From: Streptomyces olindensis
GTDB lineage: Bacteria > Actinomycetota > Actinomycetes > Streptomycetales > Streptomycetaceae
DNA length: 64,000 nt
Reading direction: 5' to 3'
Assembly: GCA_000696115.1 (NCBI GenBank)
Contig: JJOH01000033.1
Coordinates: 34,705-98,704 of the forward strand
The position numbers were made by a program, and so were the translations under genes. This document shows, piece after piece, positions 62,646 through 64,000 of the stretch (within the stretch, counting starts at the first letter, position 1; the number at the start of each line of letters is the position of its first letter). Under the pieces are notes generated by a model. That model made no database searches and was not told the DNA's origin. It worked only from the letters and a program-made list of their open reading frames with translations.

Positions 62646-63509
62646 TCACAGCGCGTCGACGGCGCTCACCTTCCAGCCCTCGGAGGTGCGGGTCAGGGTC
62701 ATGCGCACCCGGTTCAGGTCCACCCGGGACCCCGTGACCTGGGTGCTTCGGGTGACCTGGTTGACGAAGAGCAGGACGACGGCCCGGTCCGCCGAGGCCG
62801 ACACGACGGAGGCCGCCGGGTCGCCGCCGCCCGCCGGTTCCGCGACCGTCGCCCTCACCACCCCGTGGTACTTCCGCGCGGTCGGCCCGACCACCGCCTT
62901 CGTGGTCCTGCGGTACTCCTCGGCGAACTTCCCGGTCAGATGGGTGCGCGCCCGGGCGAAGTCGCGCTCCAGGTGCCGGTAGTCGTACGACAGGACGACC
63001 GGTGCCGCCGTCCGGGCCGCCGCGAGGGCCTGCTGCCGGGCCTGCCCGGCCTGCCGTCCGTCCAGGTACTGCCGGCCGAGCACGGCACCCGCGACCAGGC
63101 CCGCCAGGAGCAGGACGGCGAGCACGAGAGCGAGCGGCCTCCGCCACAGGCGCGACACTCCCGCACCCCGGTCGGCCACGGCAGTGCGCTCGGCAACGGC
63201 AGTGCGCTCGGCCGCGTCGGTGGGTTCTGCCGGTTCCGTGGGCTCGGACGGCCCGGTGGGCTCGGCCGGTTCGGCCGCCGCCACGGCCTCGGCGAACTCC
63301 GGTGACGGCTCGGGCGGGTCGTCCCAGCCGTTGTCCGGCGCCTCGACGAGCACGGTCCGTCCGGACCGCTGCCGCTCCGGCACCACGCGCTCGGTGCGGT
63401 CCGTGTGCTCCCCACGCCGCGTGCGCTTGGCCGCCGCGCGGGCGGCCGCGGTCATGGTGCGGCGGGCGGGGGAGCCGGCGCCACGGCCTCGGGTGGTCGG
63501 GTTCGCCAC
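62646..63509 (-). CDS. Mce-associated membrane protein
   Basis: 287 residues. A basic, then acidic and Pro/Glu/Thr-rich cytoplasmic part (to about residue 120) is followed by one helix (PLALVLAVLLLAGLVAGAVLG) and an extracytoplasmic VirB8/NTF2-like domain: VVLSYDYRHLERDFARARTHLTGKFAEEYRRT ... SADRAVVLLFVNQVT ... WKVSAVDAL. This is the pattern of Mas proteins that accompany Mce lipid importers. GAGGAGAC precedes the GTG start. Repeats AVAERTAVAD and PSEPTEPAEPT lie in the cytoplasmic part. Confidence 0.82.
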   Translation of the reverse strand: MANPTTRGRGAGSPARRTMTAAARAAAKRTRRGEHTDRTERVVPERQRSGRTVLVEAPDNGWDDPPEPSPEFAEAVAAAEPAEPTGPSEPTEPAEPTDAAERTAVAERTAVADRGAGVSRLWRRPLALVLAVLLLAGLVAGAVLGRQYLDGRQAGQARQQALAAARTAAPVVLSYDYRHLERDFARARTHLTGKFAEEYRRTTKAVVGPTARKYHGVVRATVAEPAGGGDPAASVVSASADRAVVLLFVNQVTRSTQVTGSRVDLNRVRMTLTRTSEGWKVSAVDAL

Positions 63510-63546
63510 GGTCTGTCTCCTCGGGGCCTCGATGCGGGACGGGTGG

Positions 63547-64000
63547 TCAGCCGACGAACTCGACGTCGGAGGTCAGCCATCGGCCGCCCTCCAGGACGAG
63601 GTCGAGCTGCAGGCGGTACGTGCGTGCCTCCCCCTTGGGCACGGCGGTGTTGGTCACCTTGCTGTCGGCGACCACCAGGACCCGGGCCGTCCGCGCGCCG
63701 GAGCGCACGAGGCCCGCTTCGAGGACCTGGCCCTCGGACACCGACTTGTTCCGGGCGACGAGCTCGGTCAGCTCCTTGGTCTGCGCGGCGAACTGCTTCT
63801 TGAAGTCGCCCGTGGCGCCCTTCAGCACGTTGCCGCTGTCGCGGTCGTAGCGCCGGTAGTCGAGCGACGTGAAGTTCAGCGCCGACTGCCGGGCCGCCGC
63901 CAGGATGTCCTGGCGGCGCTGCTCGGCCGCCCGCTGCTCCTGCACCTGCAAGCCCAGCCAGAGCGCCGACGCCGTGGTCACGACCGTCGCCGCGGCGAGT
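63547..64000 (-). CDS. Mce-associated membrane protein (5' end outside window)
   Basis: The frame is open to the right edge. It reads a membrane helix (LAAATVVTTASALWLGLQV), then the Mas/VirB8-like domain QDILAAARQSALNFTSLDYRRYDRDSGNVLKGATGDFKKQF and the ending WLTSDVEFVG. A GTG at 63981 lies inside the helix and is not the true start. It is followed by the paralogue at 62646 after 37 bp. An mce operon is expected just beyond the window. Confidence 0.82.
   Translation of the reverse strand, partial: LAAATVVTTASALWLGLQVQEQRAAEQRRQDILAAARQSALNFTSLDYRRYDRDSGNVLKGATGDFKKQFAAQTKELTELVARNKSVSEGQVLEAGLVRSGARTARVLVVADSKVTNTAVPKGEARTYRLQLDLVLEGGRWLTSDVEFVG

Overview
The window is high-GC DNA with actinobacterial gene content and, very probably, comes from a Streptomyces chromosome. 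The pointers are many LacI, AsnC, LuxR and Fur-type regulators, secreted cellulases with CBM2 modules, an Mce-associated gene pair at the right edge, short Streptomyces-type palindromic repeats, and several genes with a -10 hexamer only 6 nt before the start codon (leaderless transcripts). I see no rRNA, tRNA or CRISPR array.

Left third (1-18 kb). A cell-surface glycosyltransferase (cut by the edge) and a polysaccharide pyruvyl transferase-like gene come first, then a secreted GH43/CBM42 arabinan-type hydrolase and a Zur-like Fur regulator with a Zur-type box inside its own promoter. A complete alpha-glucoside uptake operon follows (LacI regulator, lipoprotein, two permeases, cytoplasmic GH13 glucosidase). 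After a double AsnC regulator, an AraC-type regulator and a VOC protein come the proton-translocating transhydrogenase pntAB and, convergent to it, argG. argG has an ARG box overlapping the -35 of a promoter that should give a leaderless mRNA.

Middle (18-47 kb). The overlapping mutA-mutB-meaB genes make and protect methylmalonyl-CoA mutase. A DUF4097 protein plus a DrrAB-type ABC exporter is divergent from an unusual two-HTH regulator, with three GTTGCAAT operators between them. A two-component system, a DM13 protein, small redox/VOC enzymes and a DsbA-like protein follow. From 31,980 to 35,140 lies a 3-kb accessory insert bounded by two diverged copies of the corA 3' end. It holds a decayed TerD-like fragment, an apparently frameshifted HEPN-type gene and an AbiEii-like nucleotidyltransferase pair. 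I read it as the remnant of an integrative element carrying defence/toxin-type genes. Beyond corA are an AlkZ-like glycosylase, a LysE exporter, a secreted trypsin, two LuxR-type regulators and two overlapping acyl-CoA synthetases.

Right third (46.6-64 kb). A CebR-like LacI regulator with matching TGGGAGCGCTCCCA boxes precedes a secreted cellulolytic set: GH12 endoglucanase, GH3 beta-glucosidase, GH6 cellobiohydrolase and AA10 LPMO. The glyoxylate pathway cluster follows (gcl, tartronate semialdehyde reductase, hydroxypyruvate isomerase). Its promoters share TTCCGCnnnGCGGAA operators arranged as pairs exactly 21 bp apart. A catalase gene inside this cluster carries the same operator but is broken by a core deletion and a frameshift, and contains two inserted palindromic repeats. 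The window ends with two Mce-associated membrane protein genes transcribed leftwards from beyond the edge.
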